Below, piece by piece: positions 1-9,229 of a DNA stretch of 64,000 nt (the first letter of the stretch is position 1; every line of letters starts with the position of its first letter). The notes under the pieces were generated by a model. It made no database searches and was not told the origin of the DNA. It worked only from the letters and a program-made list of their open reading frames with translations. Source of the DNA: Methanoregulaceae archaeon (GTDB lineage Archaea; Halobacteriota; Methanomicrobia; Methanomicrobiales; Methanospirillaceae); assembly GCA_015660885.1 (NCBI GenBank), contig JACTUB010000009.1, forward strand, positions 32,355 through 96,354. The letters are read 5' to 3'. The position numbers were made by a program, and so were the translations under genes.

Positions 1-360
1 TGTGGTGGAAAGTGGAGCGAAGGGCTGGATTACCGGGGTGAGATGCTGAAGGGAGCGATGGTGATCGGACTGCCGCTTGCACCCTTCAATCGCGTACGGA
101 AGATGATGATAGAATATTTCAGGCATAAGTTTGGTGACGACGGTGAGTTTCTTTGTTATACGCTGCCAGCTATCAATCGTTCCCTTCAGGCATTGGGTAG
201 GGTGCTACGTACACCGGAAGATCGTGGTGTATTAGTTCTGGGTGAAAAGCGATTCCTGGAAAAGAGGATTCATAATGCGCTCCCTGCATGGCTTCAGGAT
301 GAGATGATCGAGTGTAATGTGGCGCTGTTCCAGAAGGTGATAGCACAATGGAAATTATAG
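1..360 (+). CDS. XPD/Rad3-type DNA helicase, C-terminal part (5' end outside window)
   Basis: The reading frame is open from base 1, so only about the last 119 residues are present. The visible part holds the end of the second RecA-like domain of a superfamily 2 DEAD_2/XPD helicase: GGKWSEGLDYRGE (motif V region), GLPLAPFN, and the motif VI sequence QALGRVLRTPEDRGVLVLG with its arginine finger. These helicases are ATP-driven 5'-3' DNA unwinding enzymes used in repair. The Fe-S domain and Walker motifs would lie upstream of the window. The stop overlaps the start of the next gene, an alkyltransferase, by 13 bases, which suggests a DNA-repair operon. The family call is firm; XPD versus DinG-like cannot be settled from this fragment. 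Confidence 0.85.
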   Translation, partial: CGGKWSEGLDYRGEMLKGAMVIGLPLAPFNRVRKMMIEYFRHKFGDDGEFLCYTLPAINRSLQALGRVLRTPEDRGVLVLGEKRFLEKRIHNALPAWLQDEMIECNVALFQKVIAQWKL

Positions 361-797
361 GGGGTTCCTGCCGGTTCGGGCTCTGGTTCGTCCATGTCTG
401 GTGGAACGGCATGATCGTCCACCAGGTCAGGTTCACGACAACCGGTATATCCGGTGAGGTACCTGCCCTGATCAGGCAATACTGCGGGGGACGTAATGTC
501 AGGCTTTCACAGCTTGATAGTATTGCTATCCACGAAGATACAGTTTACAGTCGGATCTACCGCGCAGTGCAGGATATACCGTATGGGAGCACATCGACCT
601 ATGGAGAGATCGCAGCCAGGGTAAGGACATCCCCCCGCGTAGTTGGACAGGCGATGGCACGCAACCCTACACCACTGGTCGTTCCCTGCCACCGTATCCT
701 GGCTGCTGATGGTGTTGGAGGATTTACTCCATCCGTCGATATAAAGATGGCATTACTCGCGATGGAAAAAAAAGGATTGCGCAGGGTGAAGATTTGA
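348..797 (+). CDS. ogt: Methylated-DNA-[protein]-cysteine S-methyltransferase
   Basis: 149 residues. Removes O6-alkyl groups from guanine by irreversible transfer to its own cysteine. The active-site motif PCHR is at residues 113-116 (acceptor Cys114), followed by the conserved DGVGGF. Before it is the DNA-binding winged-helix stretch YGSTSTYGEIAARV with the arginine-finger region and AMARNP at 102-107. The N-terminal half is the usual variable domain. The ATG lies inside the end of the helicase gene, so the two are probably co-transcribed and translationally coupled. Function is firm. Confidence 0.93.
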   Translation: MEIIGGSCRFGLWFVHVWWNGMIVHQVRFTTTGISGEVPALIRQYCGGRNVRLSQLDSIAIHEDTVYSRIYRAVQDIPYGSTSTYGEIAARVRTSPRVVGQAMARNPTPLVVPCHRILAADGVGGFTPSVDIKMALLAMEKKGLRRVKI

Positions 798-877
798 TAC
801 CACAATCGTTACCTCTCTTTGGTTTCCTGCCCATGATTTAAAAGTTCAGAAATCATTTTTATATACGGGGCACAGCT

Positions 878-1498
878 GTGAGATCTGCAGTGGTACTGGT
901 TGGTGGCGAGGCACGACGTGCAAACGGGCAGGAAAAGTATTTTTTCACCTATCTTGGCCGGACATTTATCGAACGTCTGGTCGATTCTCTCCAGCAGGTT
1001 GTCGATGAGATTATCCTCGTTGCCAGAGACCCTGAACAATGTAAACGGTTCAATAGCATTGAGGGAGTTCGATGCATAGCCGATATCCGGTTAAGAGTCG
1101 GACCAGTTGGTGGACTTCATGCCGGATCACTGGCTGCACAGGGCGATCTAATCTTTGTCTCTGCTTGCGATATGCCGTGTATCGACCCCAAGGTAATTGC
1201 ATACCTTTTTGATCATATTGACAATTATGATGCAGTGATTCCCCGGTGGAACCCTGACATGCTCGAACCTCTTCATGCAGTCTATCGCAGGACTGCTCTT
1301 GTCAAATATTTGGAATGTCATAATTCCCAATCGCTCCGTGAGATGGTCATGAACCTTTCTGTCAGGTATATCATGGTTGATGAGTTACAATTGATTGACC
1401 CTGAACTCCGGACGTTCACTAACATCAACAAGCTCGAAGATCTTGAGCACATCAACTCCCCTGGGCTAAAACCATTCACCAATCAAAAAAACCTATAA
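878..1498 (+). CDS. mobA: Molybdenum cofactor guanylyltransferase (MobA-like nucleotidyltransferase)
   Basis: 206 residues, GTG start. A GT-A fold nucleotidyltransferase that would attach GMP to molybdopterin, a cofactor form used by archaeal formate and formylmethanofuran dehydrogenases. The N-terminal loop LVGGEARR followed by GQEKYF corresponds to the LAGG-x-S-x-RMG-x-DK signature (Lys20), and SACDMPCID corresponds to the metal-binding CDMP motif. A TATA-like run, TTTTTATATA, lies at 856-865. Measured from it, a transcript would begin near 886, which fits the second GTG at 890 about as well as the first, so the exact start is uncertain by four codons. The family is clear; other sugar-phosphate or NTP transferase activities cannot be excluded without the substrate. 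Confidence 0.82.
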   Translation: MRSAVVLVGGEARRANGQEKYFFTYLGRTFIERLVDSLQQVVDEIILVARDPEQCKRFNSIEGVRCIADIRLRVGPVGGLHAGSLAAQGDLIFVSACDMPCIDPKVIAYLFDHIDNYDAVIPRWNPDMLEPLHAVYRRTALVKYLECHNSQSLREMVMNLSVRYIMVDELQLIDPELRTFTNINKLEDLEHINSPGLKPFTNQKNL

Positions 1499-1620
1499 GT
1501 ATTCAGTGATTATGTAGCAACTTACCACAGAGTATATAAATATATGTAGTGAAATTAATACTAATTACTAAATCCGGTTCAACTCACCGGTTTGGCTGGG
1601 AATTCGGTAGGGGACGGTCA

Positions 1621-2466
1621 GTGGCGCATTTATCTGTTGAAAATGTGGAAGTGCTGCGACTCTTCATCGTCACTGCTGCAACCATTGTTGCCATTCTTAC
1701 AACTATCTTTTCGCTTCTGAATGGCATTATTAACGTCTTCCCTTTTCACTTTATCCTGCCGATTATCCTTGTTGTATATTTTTACCCGGAACGAGGTGTA
1801 CTCTTCTCACTGGGATTGGGCCTGATGTATATCGGTCTCATTTACCTTCTGGGGAATTCTGATCCAATCCTGATTGCTATTTCAACAGCATGGTTCGCGA
1901 TCTTTATCACTATTGGGGTTGTCGCATCATCCTATGCAATCAAGTTGCGTGAAGAAACCACACGGGTCCGGAACATTCTGGACACATCCCATGATGGCAT
2001 TTTCTGTTTTAACCTTAAGGATCTGCAAATTCGTGACATAAACCGTAAATGCGCCCAATGGCTGAACTACGATCGCGAGGAGCTTCTCGGTAAGGAGATC
2101 TCTGTCATCTGGACCGACAAGGAAGAACTAAAACGGTTCATTGCAGACGTGACAAAAGACCAAAAACACACAGAATGGGAAGTTAATTTTCTTGGACGTA
2201 ACAATGCAGTTTCCAGATTTGTTATTTCCGCGATGTTTGAAACAAAAGAGCACTTGCTCTGTTCTGCCGTCAATATCACCGATAGTAAAATCGTTGACGA
2301 GGAGATTATTAAAACACTTAATGATCTTGAACAACAAGTCAAAGCGCGTACTGCAGATCTGGAGCGGATTAACGAGAAACTTCGGGCAGAGATCCTTGAA
2401 TGCCGAAGGTTTGAAAGCACAGTCCTGTCCGGGCAGTCCACACAGCCAAAAAGGGAGAATATATGA
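1621..2466 (+). CDS. Membrane PAS-domain protein without a kinase core (sensor fragment or decoy)
   Basis: About 281 residues from the GTG at 1621, chosen because a purine-rich AGGGGAC site precedes it and the TATA-like AGTATATAAATATATG (1531-1546) sits too close to the upstream GTG at 1549. The order is a hydrophobic N-terminal region with three to four membrane segments, then one PAS domain with SHDGIFCF and a PAC-like ICS/ITDS end, then a coiled coil rich in E/R ending NEKLRAEILE. It stops exactly where the next gene's histidine kinase domain would begin. The membrane region and PAS are clearly homologous to those of the downstream kinase, so this looks like one half of a tandem duplication. 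Its stop overlaps the next ATG (ATGA), implying coupled translation. It probably senses with, or dimerises with, the kinase; this is inference. Confidence 0.75.
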   Translation: MAHLSVENVEVLRLFIVTAATIVAILTTIFSLLNGIINVFPFHFILPIILVVYFYPERGVLFSLGLGLMYIGLIYLLGNSDPILIAISTAWFAIFITIGVVASSYAIKLREETTRVRNILDTSHDGIFCFNLKDLQIRDINRKCAQWLNYDREELLGKEISVIWTDKEELKRFIADVTKDQKHTEWEVNFLGRNNAVSRFVISAMFETKEHLLCSAVNITDSKIVDEEIIKTLNDLEQQVKARTADLERINEKLRAEILECRRFESTVLSGQSTQPKRENI

Positions 2467-3935
2467 CCCTTCCTGTTGCCATCAGGCACCGTATTTTCTG
2501 GACGATAACGATTGTAGTATCTATCATCATTGCCATCTGGGCAACTATCTTTTCCCTGACCCATGCTATTGATGAAGTCTTTCCATTTCTCTACTTCCTG
2601 CCTATAATTCTCTTTGTGAATTATTACCCAAAAAAGGGTGTACTCTTCTCGCTTTCGCTCAGCACGATCTTTCTCGTGCTGGTCTATTTTTTCAGTAACT
2701 TTAACCCGAATCAGGTCGCCGTGTCTACAGGTTGGTTTGTGATCTTTGTCATAATTGGTTTTGTCACATCCTCATTTGCGGAAGGACTCAAAGAAGAAGA
2801 GAGAAAATACCGGGAGATCTTCGAAAATTCCCAAGCCGGAATATTCACTTTTGATCTCACAACGCAACGCATCCAGGAGATGAATGGAAGATGCGCACAG
2901 ATGCTAGGATACGATCGAAGTGACCTGATCAATGAAGAACTAAACCGCATCTTTCCTGATTCTACGGAGCGGAATACGTTCATTACCCAGATCCAAAAGA
3001 ATGCAGAAATAGGGGATATTGAACTTATCCTTCATAAACGGAAGGGTGATGCTCGCCAGTTCCTTGTTTCTGCATCTCTTTCCCCGGGGAATATTGTGAT
3101 CTGTTCTGCTATCGATATAACTGAGCGTAAACTCGCAGAACGGGTCATCCAGAAGGCACGTGAGGATCTCGAGAAAAAGGTAAAAGAGCGATCTGAAGAA
3201 CTCATTCGGGCAAATGAGGGACTCAAAGCGGAGATCCTAGAACGGAAACATTTTGAAGCAACACTCCAGCTCGCAAATCGCAAACTTAACACACTCTCCT
3301 CGATTACCCGTCATGATATCCTCAACCAGATAACTGCGATTGTGATGTATGTCTCGCTTGCAGAAGAGATGGTCCAAGATCCTGCACTCCTTTCATATCT
3401 CAAGAAGATCGAACAGACCACTCAGATGATCCAGAAACAGATCAGATTTGCCCGTGATTATGAGGATCTTGGGGTAAACTCTCCCCGTTGGCAAAGTATT
3501 GCTGCAACCATCAGTAAAGCAATTGCCGGCCTTGAACTTGGCAATGTCCAAGTAGAGAAGGATGTGGGGGACCTTGAGATATATGCGGATGTGCTGCTTG
3601 AGAAGGTATTTTACAATATCGTGGATAACGCATTACGTCATGGGCAGAAGGTAACAAAAATCCGGTTCTCATCACAGGAGAACGGTGAGGGTACCACAAT
3701 TTTCTGCGAAGATAATGGTATAGGAGTCCCGAAAAGCATGAAAGAGGGAATTTTCAAACGCGAGTATTACCGGAATACCGGTTATGGGCTCTTCTTGGCC
3801 GCAGAGATCCTGAATATAACCGGCCTCTCCATTAGCGAGACCGGAGAACCGGAATCAGGGGCACGATTCGAGATCCGGATCCCAAAAGGGATTTACAGGC
3901 TCAGTAAAAAGCAGATACCTCCTGAATCAAGCTGA
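2463..3935 (+). CDS. Membrane PAS sensor histidine kinase
   Basis: 490 residues. Membrane region with about four segments at residues 10-103, PAS domain about 115-222, coiled coil about 223-275, then a dimerisation/phosphoacceptor motif TRHDILNQ (His284) and a GHKL ATPase domain with the N box FYNIVDNALRHG and the G1 box EDNGIGVP. The G2 region is the short form NTGYGLFLA. It autophosphorylates His284 and would pass phosphate to a response regulator that is not next to it. The same C-terminal architecture, ending in ARFEIR-PKG-YR, occurs in the kinase at 15248-17134. The start overlaps the stop of the upstream membrane PAS protein, so the pair is one operon. The ligand is unknown. Confidence 0.88.
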   Translation: MTLPVAIRHRIFWTITIVVSIIIAIWATIFSLTHAIDEVFPFLYFLPIILFVNYYPKKGVLFSLSLSTIFLVLVYFFSNFNPNQVAVSTGWFVIFVIIGFVTSSFAEGLKEEERKYREIFENSQAGIFTFDLTTQRIQEMNGRCAQMLGYDRSDLINEELNRIFPDSTERNTFITQIQKNAEIGDIELILHKRKGDARQFLVSASLSPGNIVICSAIDITERKLAERVIQKAREDLEKKVKERSEELIRANEGLKAEILERKHFEATLQLANRKLNTLSSITRHDILNQITAIVMYVSLAEEMVQDPALLSYLKKIEQTTQMIQKQIRFARDYEDLGVNSPRWQSIAATISKAIAGLELGNVQVEKDVGDLEIYADVLLEKVFYNIVDNALRHGQKVTKIRFSSQENGEGTTIFCEDNGIGVPKSMKEGIFKREYYRNTGYGLFLAAEILNITGLSISETGEPESGARFEIRIPKGIYRLSKKQIPPESS

Positions 3936-3956
3936 CATTTGTTTTTAAATATTCGT

Positions 3957-4721
3957 TCAGAGATTTTTCTTCCGGCCACTTGCATCCCGCATATAATGGC
4001 CAAATTCACTTTTAAGAAGTAAATCTCCGGAAAACACCGGACCATCCCTGCAGACCCGGAGGCCTGACGGATCTACGCAGCATGAACCACAGATACCTAC
4101 CCCGCATTTCATATAGCGATGCAGTGAGAATTCCGTTTTATGGGCAATTCCTTTTTCTTCAACTTTGGCAAGGACAGTACGCATCATCGTCTCTGGACCG
4201 CAGACCGCAATCCTGTCATACACACCGAGGTTTAAATCATCCATGAGAGTAGTTACAAACCCGTGCTGTCCCAATGACCCGTCATCAGTCGCGATGAGCA
4301 CATCCGTACACTCATCAAGCTGGTCAACAAACAGAAGTTCGGATTCGGTTCTTGCCCCCAGAAGGAGGGTCATAACGCAGTCGGCCCGTGCAAGCGGAAG
4401 AAGGGGCGCAGCCCCAACACCTCCTGCAATCGCAAGTACTTTTTCACCCTTGGTAAAACCATTCCCAAACGGGCCGCGGATTCCCAGCTTTTCGCCCGTG
4501 CCAAGAGCGAACATGGCAGTGGTTGCATCGCCGGCTTTTTGCACTGTGATAGTGTTTTCTGACGACAGCGCCATGGGAATTTCATCAACTCCGGGAATCC
4601 AGACCATGACAAATTGCCCCGGGGAAAATGAAAACGTGCGGTCAAAAACGAATGTGCGGATGAGTGATGTTTCTTTTTTCACCCGCAGGATTGACACGGT
4701 TACAGACAGGTCATCATTCAT
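3957..4721 (-). CDS. pyrK: Dihydroorotate dehydrogenase electron transfer subunit
   Basis: 254 residues from the ATG at 4721, which overlaps the pyrD stop by eight bases; upstream starts would extend deep into pyrD. PyrK carries FAD and a [2Fe-2S] cluster and passes electrons between PyrD and NAD or another carrier in pyrimidine synthesis. Visible motifs are the flavin-binding SPGQFVMVW, the GPFGNGF loop, the nucleotide-binding AIAGGVGAAPLLPLA, and the C-terminal cluster ligands in KCGVGICGSCC with a following Cys in LRVCRDGPVF. Length and motif order are normal for the family. It converges on the histidine kinase gene with only about 21 bases between their ends. Confidence 0.93.
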   Translation of the reverse strand: MNDDLSVTVSILRVKKETSLIRTFVFDRTFSFSPGQFVMVWIPGVDEIPMALSSENTITVQKAGDATTAMFALGTGEKLGIRGPFGNGFTKGEKVLAIAGGVGAAPLLPLARADCVMTLLLGARTESELLFVDQLDECTDVLIATDDGSLGQHGFVTTLMDDLNLGVYDRIAVCGPETMMRTVLAKVEEKGIAHKTEFSLHRYMKCGVGICGSCCVDPSGLRVCRDGPVFSGDLLLKSEFGHYMRDASGRKKNL

Positions 4722-5604
4722 GATGGGCACACCCGATGATCTCTTTTGGCGCCAATCCATCCTTTTTATAGAGTTCAGCTTTGATTGTCTCAAAAACTTT
4801 TACATTATTAAGAACTGCACTGCCAATCTCCACTGCACTAGCCCCGGCCATCATCATCTCAATGACATTATCTGCAGTGGCAACGCCCCCGCAACCGATA
4901 ATCGGTATTTTGCATGATTCATAGAGCTCGTATATACAGCGGACGGCAATAGGGAACACGGCACTCCCAGAGAGGCCACCATAGCGGTTCCCCAGCACCG
5001 GTCGCCGCATCCCTGTTGATATCCTCATCGCTTTAACCGTGTTGATCGCGACGATCGCACTTGCCCCCCCGCGTTCTGCTGCTTTGCCGATCATGGTGAT
5101 GTCTGCTACATTCGGCGTAAGTTTTACCCATGTCGGGATCCCGGTTACGCTAACTGCCCTGGTACATGCTTCAACAAGTGCCGGGTCGGTTCCGATTGCT
5201 GCACCGTACCCTTCTGCATGGGGACAGGACAGATTCAGTTCAAAACCAGCAGCCTTGCCCTCAAACCATCCGGCAACCAGAGTAAATTCAGCAGGATTTG
5301 TCCCAAATATGCTTACTATTACGGGTTTTTTCACGAGAGGTATGATCTCATCCACAAACTCCTTTGATGGGTTAGGGAGACCCATGGCATTCAGAATCCC
5401 GTCTTCAAGTACTACAAGACATGGCCCTGCATGCCCATCCTTGGGATAAGGACCAATCGACTTGGTCACAACTCCCCCGGCCCCTGAAGAAAGCATCCGG
5501 GCAAGCGACGATCCGGTCGTTCCGAGAATCCCAGCCGCGAGTAGCAGGTGATTATCGAGCGCCACGTTACCCAGAGTAACCGGACCCGGCCTGATCGATA
5601 CCAT
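4714..5604 (-). CDS. pyrD: Dihydroorotate dehydrogenase, catalytic subunit (class 1B)
   Basis: 296 residues. FMN-dependent TIM-barrel enzyme that oxidises dihydroorotate to orotate. The class 1 catalytic cysteine is in ELNLSCPHAEGYG; FMN-binding sequences include TKSIGPYP, AMGLPNPS, WVKLTPN, the glycine-rich YGGLSG and IIGCGGV. Adjacency to pyrK, with overlap, identifies the NAD-linked 1B type. A TATA-like box at 5624-5635 on the minus strand lies about 25 bases before the ATG, consistent with a leaderless pyrDK transcript. Confidence 0.95.
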   Translation of the reverse strand: MVSIRPGPVTLGNVALDNHLLLAAGILGTTGSSLARMLSSGAGGVVTKSIGPYPKDGHAGPCLVVLEDGILNAMGLPNPSKEFVDEIIPLVKKPVIVSIFGTNPAEFTLVAGWFEGKAAGFELNLSCPHAEGYGAAIGTDPALVEACTRAVSVTGIPTWVKLTPNVADITMIGKAAERGGASAIVAINTVKAMRISTGMRRPVLGNRYGGLSGSAVFPIAVRCIYELYESCKIPIIGCGGVATADNVIEMMMAGASAVEIGSAVLNNVKVFETIKAELYKKDGLAPKEIIGCAHHE

Positions 5605-5623
5605 GCATCAGGAAATAGTCGTC

Positions 5624-5635
5624 ATATAATAAAAA
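5624..5635 (-). promoter_or_regulatory. TATA-like promoter of pyrDK
   Basis: The minus strand reads TTTTTATTATA here, centred about 25 bases before the pyrD ATG. This is the spacing expected for an archaeal TATA box and a leaderless mRNA. Inferred from composition and position only. Confidence 0.5.
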
Positions 5636-5779
5636 GGGCATCTTTTTTGTGTTCTGGCTTAAAGGTATTCTGGGGTCAGAATTGCTGAACCGATCGAACA
5701 TACATAATTCAGGACTGTTATGCGTTATCTGCCTGTTGTGAGTCACTTAATTATTATCAGCATTCTATACTGTATCAGG

Positions 5780-6646
5780 ATGGCACGCCTCGCGGTAGTG
5801 GGAGTCGGGAGAATTGGCGGTGAAGTTGCTTACCTCGTCACGTCCATGGGAATTGCAGATGAATTAGTCTTGTATGACTGCGATCCCAATATACTCAGGG
5901 CACAGGTGCTGGATCTCGAGCATACCGGGCTCCAGATACCCATCAGTACCGATAGCACTGCAATCAGGGAGTCGGATATCTGCATTTTTTCTGCAGGCCT
6001 GTCACGGAACCCGTCAGTAAAGACACGCGCCGATCTGCTTGAAATTAATCTGTCTGCAACCCGTGACTGTATCTCGCTGCTTAAAGGATTTTCAGGTATT
6101 CTTGTCACGGTTACAAACCCGATGGATGCAAACAATTTCGTACTCTGCAGAAAAACCGGCATCGGGAGGGAGCGATGTATAGGTTTTGGCGGACAGCTTG
6201 ACAGCGCACGCTTCGGCCTCGCACTCAGGAACCGGGGAATAACAGGATTTTCTTTTGTGTTGGGAGAGCATGGCGAACATCAGGTGCCGTACTTTTCCGG
6301 CCTCGCATCAGCGGTGGACATCAGCCAGCGGGAAGAGATTCTTTCCGAGCTGAGAGGTGCAAGTATGGAAGTGATCAAGGGAAAAGGGGGCACGGTTTTT
6401 GGTCCGGCTCTCCACCTTGCCCATCTTATCCGCATCATTCTCAAAGATACCCAAGAACTGATTACTTGTTCAGCAGTACTTGACGGGGAATATGGTTTAT
6501 CGGAATGTTCCCTTGGGGTTCCTGCCCACGTCGGCCGCAGCGGAATCCAGAAGATTGAAGAATGGGAGCTTGATGCATGGGAGACAGAAAAAATGAACGA
6601 AGCGGGAAAGTTTGTTAAAGACCTCTGCGCACGGGCGGTATCCTGA
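5780..6646 (+). CDS. mdh: Malate dehydrogenase (lactate/malate dehydrogenase family)
   Basis: 288 residues from the ATG at 5780; the longer reading from 5720 would add a hydrophobic 20-residue tail that is unlikely, and a TATA-like CTTAATTATTA (5746-5756) sits about 25 bases before 5780. NAD(P)-dependent interconversion of malate and oxaloacetate. Seen are the Rossmann loop GVGRIGG, an acidic residue after strand beta-2 (LYDCD), the substrate-loop arginines in GLSRNPSVKTRADLL, TNPMDANNF, GGQLDSARF, and the catalytic histidine in LGEHGEHQVP. Whether it prefers malate or lactate is not proven here; malate is the usual substrate in methanogens and fits the fumarate/2-oxoglutarate genes elsewhere in the window. 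polB follows one base after the stop. Confidence 0.88.
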   Translation: MARLAVVGVGRIGGEVAYLVTSMGIADELVLYDCDPNILRAQVLDLEHTGLQIPISTDSTAIRESDICIFSAGLSRNPSVKTRADLLEINLSATRDCISLLKGFSGILVTVTNPMDANNFVLCRKTGIGRERCIGFGGQLDSARFGLALRNRGITGFSFVLGEHGEHQVPYFSGLASAVDISQREEILSELRGASMEVIKGKGGTVFGPALHLAHLIRIILKDTQELITCSAVLDGEYGLSECSLGVPAHVGRSGIQKIEEWELDAWETEKMNEAGKFVKDLCARAVS

Positions 6647-6647
6647 T

Positions 6648-9143
6648 ATGGCGTCCCAATCTTCACTTTCGGACGTGTATGCGACTCCCGGCTGCACTCT
6701 CGATCAGTTTTCCGGTATAAAGATTGCCATAAACCAGGTCGAGTACAGTAATGCACCGGATGGCCCCATCATCCATATCTTCGGCAGGGATGTTCAGGGC
6801 AAAGCAATCCATTTGGAAGTTACCGGATTCCGGCCCTATTTTTATGTCCCCGCCGAAATGGTTGACGGTAAAGAAACCCCACCAGAGGCAACCGTTGTAA
6901 CAGAGAGAAAATATCTTTCAATAAAAGGGGCAGCACTTCGCAGACTGTACACCAAGCGTCCATCAGATGTTCGCCGACTTCGTGATCAGTATCCAGGGAA
7001 TCACTTTGAAGCCGATATTCTTTTTATAACCCGATTCCTCATCGATTGTGGATTAACGGGAGGCGTCAAATCGCCGTCACAGATTGTCGATTACAAACAG
7101 ATTTCTCCTGAAATTGTTGATGCTCCCGCACGCTCCTGTATTATCGATATCGAATGCGTAGATGAAAATGGCTTTCCCGATCCTCAGCGTGATGCCATCA
7201 TCTGCATCACGTGCTATGACTCATTTGATAATGATTACACGACATTCCTGCTGTCTCCTTGTGGTATCCCCTCCGAAATTATTGAAAAAGAAACGGCAGG
7301 AGGCCTGAAAAACGGGTGTTTCCGGAAAAAGTTCCACACTATCTGCGCGTTCGACCAGGAAAAGGAATTGCTGAAAAATTTTGCCGAATATATTGCAAAA
7401 AGAGATCCTGACGTTCTTTCCGGATGGAACTTCATTGAATTTGATATTCAGTACATTGTTAACCGAATGGAAAAACTTGGTCTTTCTGCTATAAACCTCC
7501 TTGCTCGTCTGAAAGAACCAACAGAGCGGAATGCATTACCTGGACGTGCTCTTTTCGATCTTCTCACGGCATACAAGAAAATTCACGTCGCACAGAAAGA
7601 ATCCTACCGGCTCGATGCAGTAGCCGAAGAAGAACTGGGTGAATGCAAAGTCAGGTATACTGGCACACTCGCCTCGCTCTGGAGGGAGAATCCGGCTCTC
7701 CTTGTGGAATACAATTTCAAGGATGTTGAATTGTGCGTTGCCATTGATCGGAAGGACAATCTTATCGGATTCTATCGTGAAATTGCACGTTATGTCGGCT
7801 GTCCACTTGACAAGACTTTGAACTCCTCTAGTGTCATTGATGTCTATGTTCTCAGGAAGGCACATGATCGGTATGTTCTGCCTTCTAAAGGATTTGTGAA
7901 CGCAGAAGAATTCGAAGGCGCAACAGTCTTTGAACCGAGCAGGGGTGTCCGCGAGAATGTCATAGTCCTTGATTTAAAATCGCTCTACCCGATGGCGATG
8001 ATGACAATCAATGCGTCTCCGGAAACAAAGAGTCCGGACGGAGAACTTAGAGCTCCGAATGGGATCAGATTTAAAAAAGAACCAGATGGCCTCACAAGGA
8101 GTATTATCTCCGAACTTCTGAAAGAACGCGATGAGAAAAAAACTCTTCGCAATACATTCCCTTTCGGCTCACCACAATATGTCCTCTATGATATGCAACA
8201 GAACGTTCTGAAAGTGATCATGAATACGTATTATGGCGTGAGCGGATATCCGAGATTCCGGCTTTTTGATCGTGAGATCGGCGCTGCAGTTACATCAGTG
8301 GGACGTGCAATCATCGAGCATACACGGAAAGTGATCGAACAACAGGGGCACACGGTGATCTATGGCGACACTGACTCTTGTATGGTTCAGCTCCCAAAAG
8401 ACTTAACCAAGGAACAGACAATCGCCACTGCAAGGGAAATCGAGAGACAACTTAACGAAAGTTATATGGAATTTGCAAAAAAAGAACTCAATGCAGATAT
8501 TCACTTCTTCTCGATTAAGTTCGAGAAGATCTATGCACGGTTCTTTCAGGCAGGAAAGAAGAAGAGGTACGCTGGTCTCCTAGTTTGGAAAGAGGGAAAA
8601 GATGTCCAAGAGACTGATATCGTTGGATTTGAAATCAAACGAAGTGACACCCCCCAGATTACAAAAATAGTACAGAGAAAAATTATGGATTTGATCCTTT
8701 CCGGTGAGAATATCGATGGTGTTCGCACCTATCTTACCGATATTGTTCAAAAATACCGTGCAGGAAAATTTTCTCTCGATGAGGTTGGGATCCCGGGAGG
8801 GATTGGAAAGGACCTCGACAATTATGAAACTGATGATGCCCAAGTTAGAGGAGCGAAATACTCTAACAAACATTTTAAAACCGATTTTAAGCAGGGGAGC
8901 AAGCCAAAGCGAGTGTATATCAAAGGTATTCATGGAAGTATATATCCCAACACCGATGTCGTATGTTTTGAATATAAAGATCAGATACCAAATGATTTCA
9001 TAGTCGATTGGGACCTTATGCTAGAGAAAACCATCAAACAACCCATATCACGTATTACCGATGCACTTGGATGGAACTGGGATGAATTGATAGATCCTAA
9101 TAAAAAAATGACACGAGCCTGTACATTTAATGATTTTTTTTGA
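6648..9143 (+). CDS. polB: DNA polymerase family B (PolB)
   Basis: 831 residues from the ATG at 6648, one base after the mdh stop; the upstream ATG at 6612 lies inside mdh. Replicative or repair polymerase with 3'-5' proofreading. Exonuclease motifs are DIEC (Exo I), NFIEFDIQY (Exo II) and YNFKDVELC (Exo III). Polymerase motifs are DLKSLYPMAMM (motif A), KVIMNTYYGVSGYP (motif B) and YGDTDSCMV (motif C, the two catalytic aspartates), followed by KKKRYAGL in the palm/thumb. All catalytic residues are present and the length is typical of archaeal PolB. Linkage to mdh is probably transcriptional convenience. Confidence 0.96.
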   Translation: MASQSSLSDVYATPGCTLDQFSGIKIAINQVEYSNAPDGPIIHIFGRDVQGKAIHLEVTGFRPYFYVPAEMVDGKETPPEATVVTERKYLSIKGAALRRLYTKRPSDVRRLRDQYPGNHFEADILFITRFLIDCGLTGGVKSPSQIVDYKQISPEIVDAPARSCIIDIECVDENGFPDPQRDAIICITCYDSFDNDYTTFLLSPCGIPSEIIEKETAGGLKNGCFRKKFHTICAFDQEKELLKNFAEYIAKRDPDVLSGWNFIEFDIQYIVNRMEKLGLSAINLLARLKEPTERNALPGRALFDLLTAYKKIHVAQKESYRLDAVAEEELGECKVRYTGTLASLWRENPALLVEYNFKDVELCVAIDRKDNLIGFYREIARYVGCPLDKTLNSSSVIDVYVLRKAHDRYVLPSKGFVNAEEFEGATVFEPSRGVRENVIVLDLKSLYPMAMMTINASPETKSPDGELRAPNGIRFKKEPDGLTRSIISELLKERDEKKTLRNTFPFGSPQYVLYDMQQNVLKVIMNTYYGVSGYPRFRLFDREIGAAVTSVGRAIIEHTRKVIEQQGHTVIYGDTDSCMVQLPKDLTKEQTIATAREIERQLNESYMEFAKKELNADIHFFSIKFEKIYARFFQAGKKKRYAGLLVWKEGKDVQETDIVGFEIKRSDTPQITKIVQRKIMDLILSGENIDGVRTYLTDIVQKYRAGKFSLDEVGIPGGIGKDLDNYETDDAQVRGAKYSNKHFKTDFKQGSKPKRVYIKGIHGSIYPNTDVVCFEYKDQIPNDFIVDWDLMLEKTIKQPISRITDALGWNWDELIDPNKKMTRACTFNDFF

Positions 9144-9229
9144 AAGATCCATTTAAATAAAATATTCTTTTCTGATGGATTAAAATGAATATAATTCGTA
9201 TGAAGTTCTCGTGCTACAAAAAACCAAGT

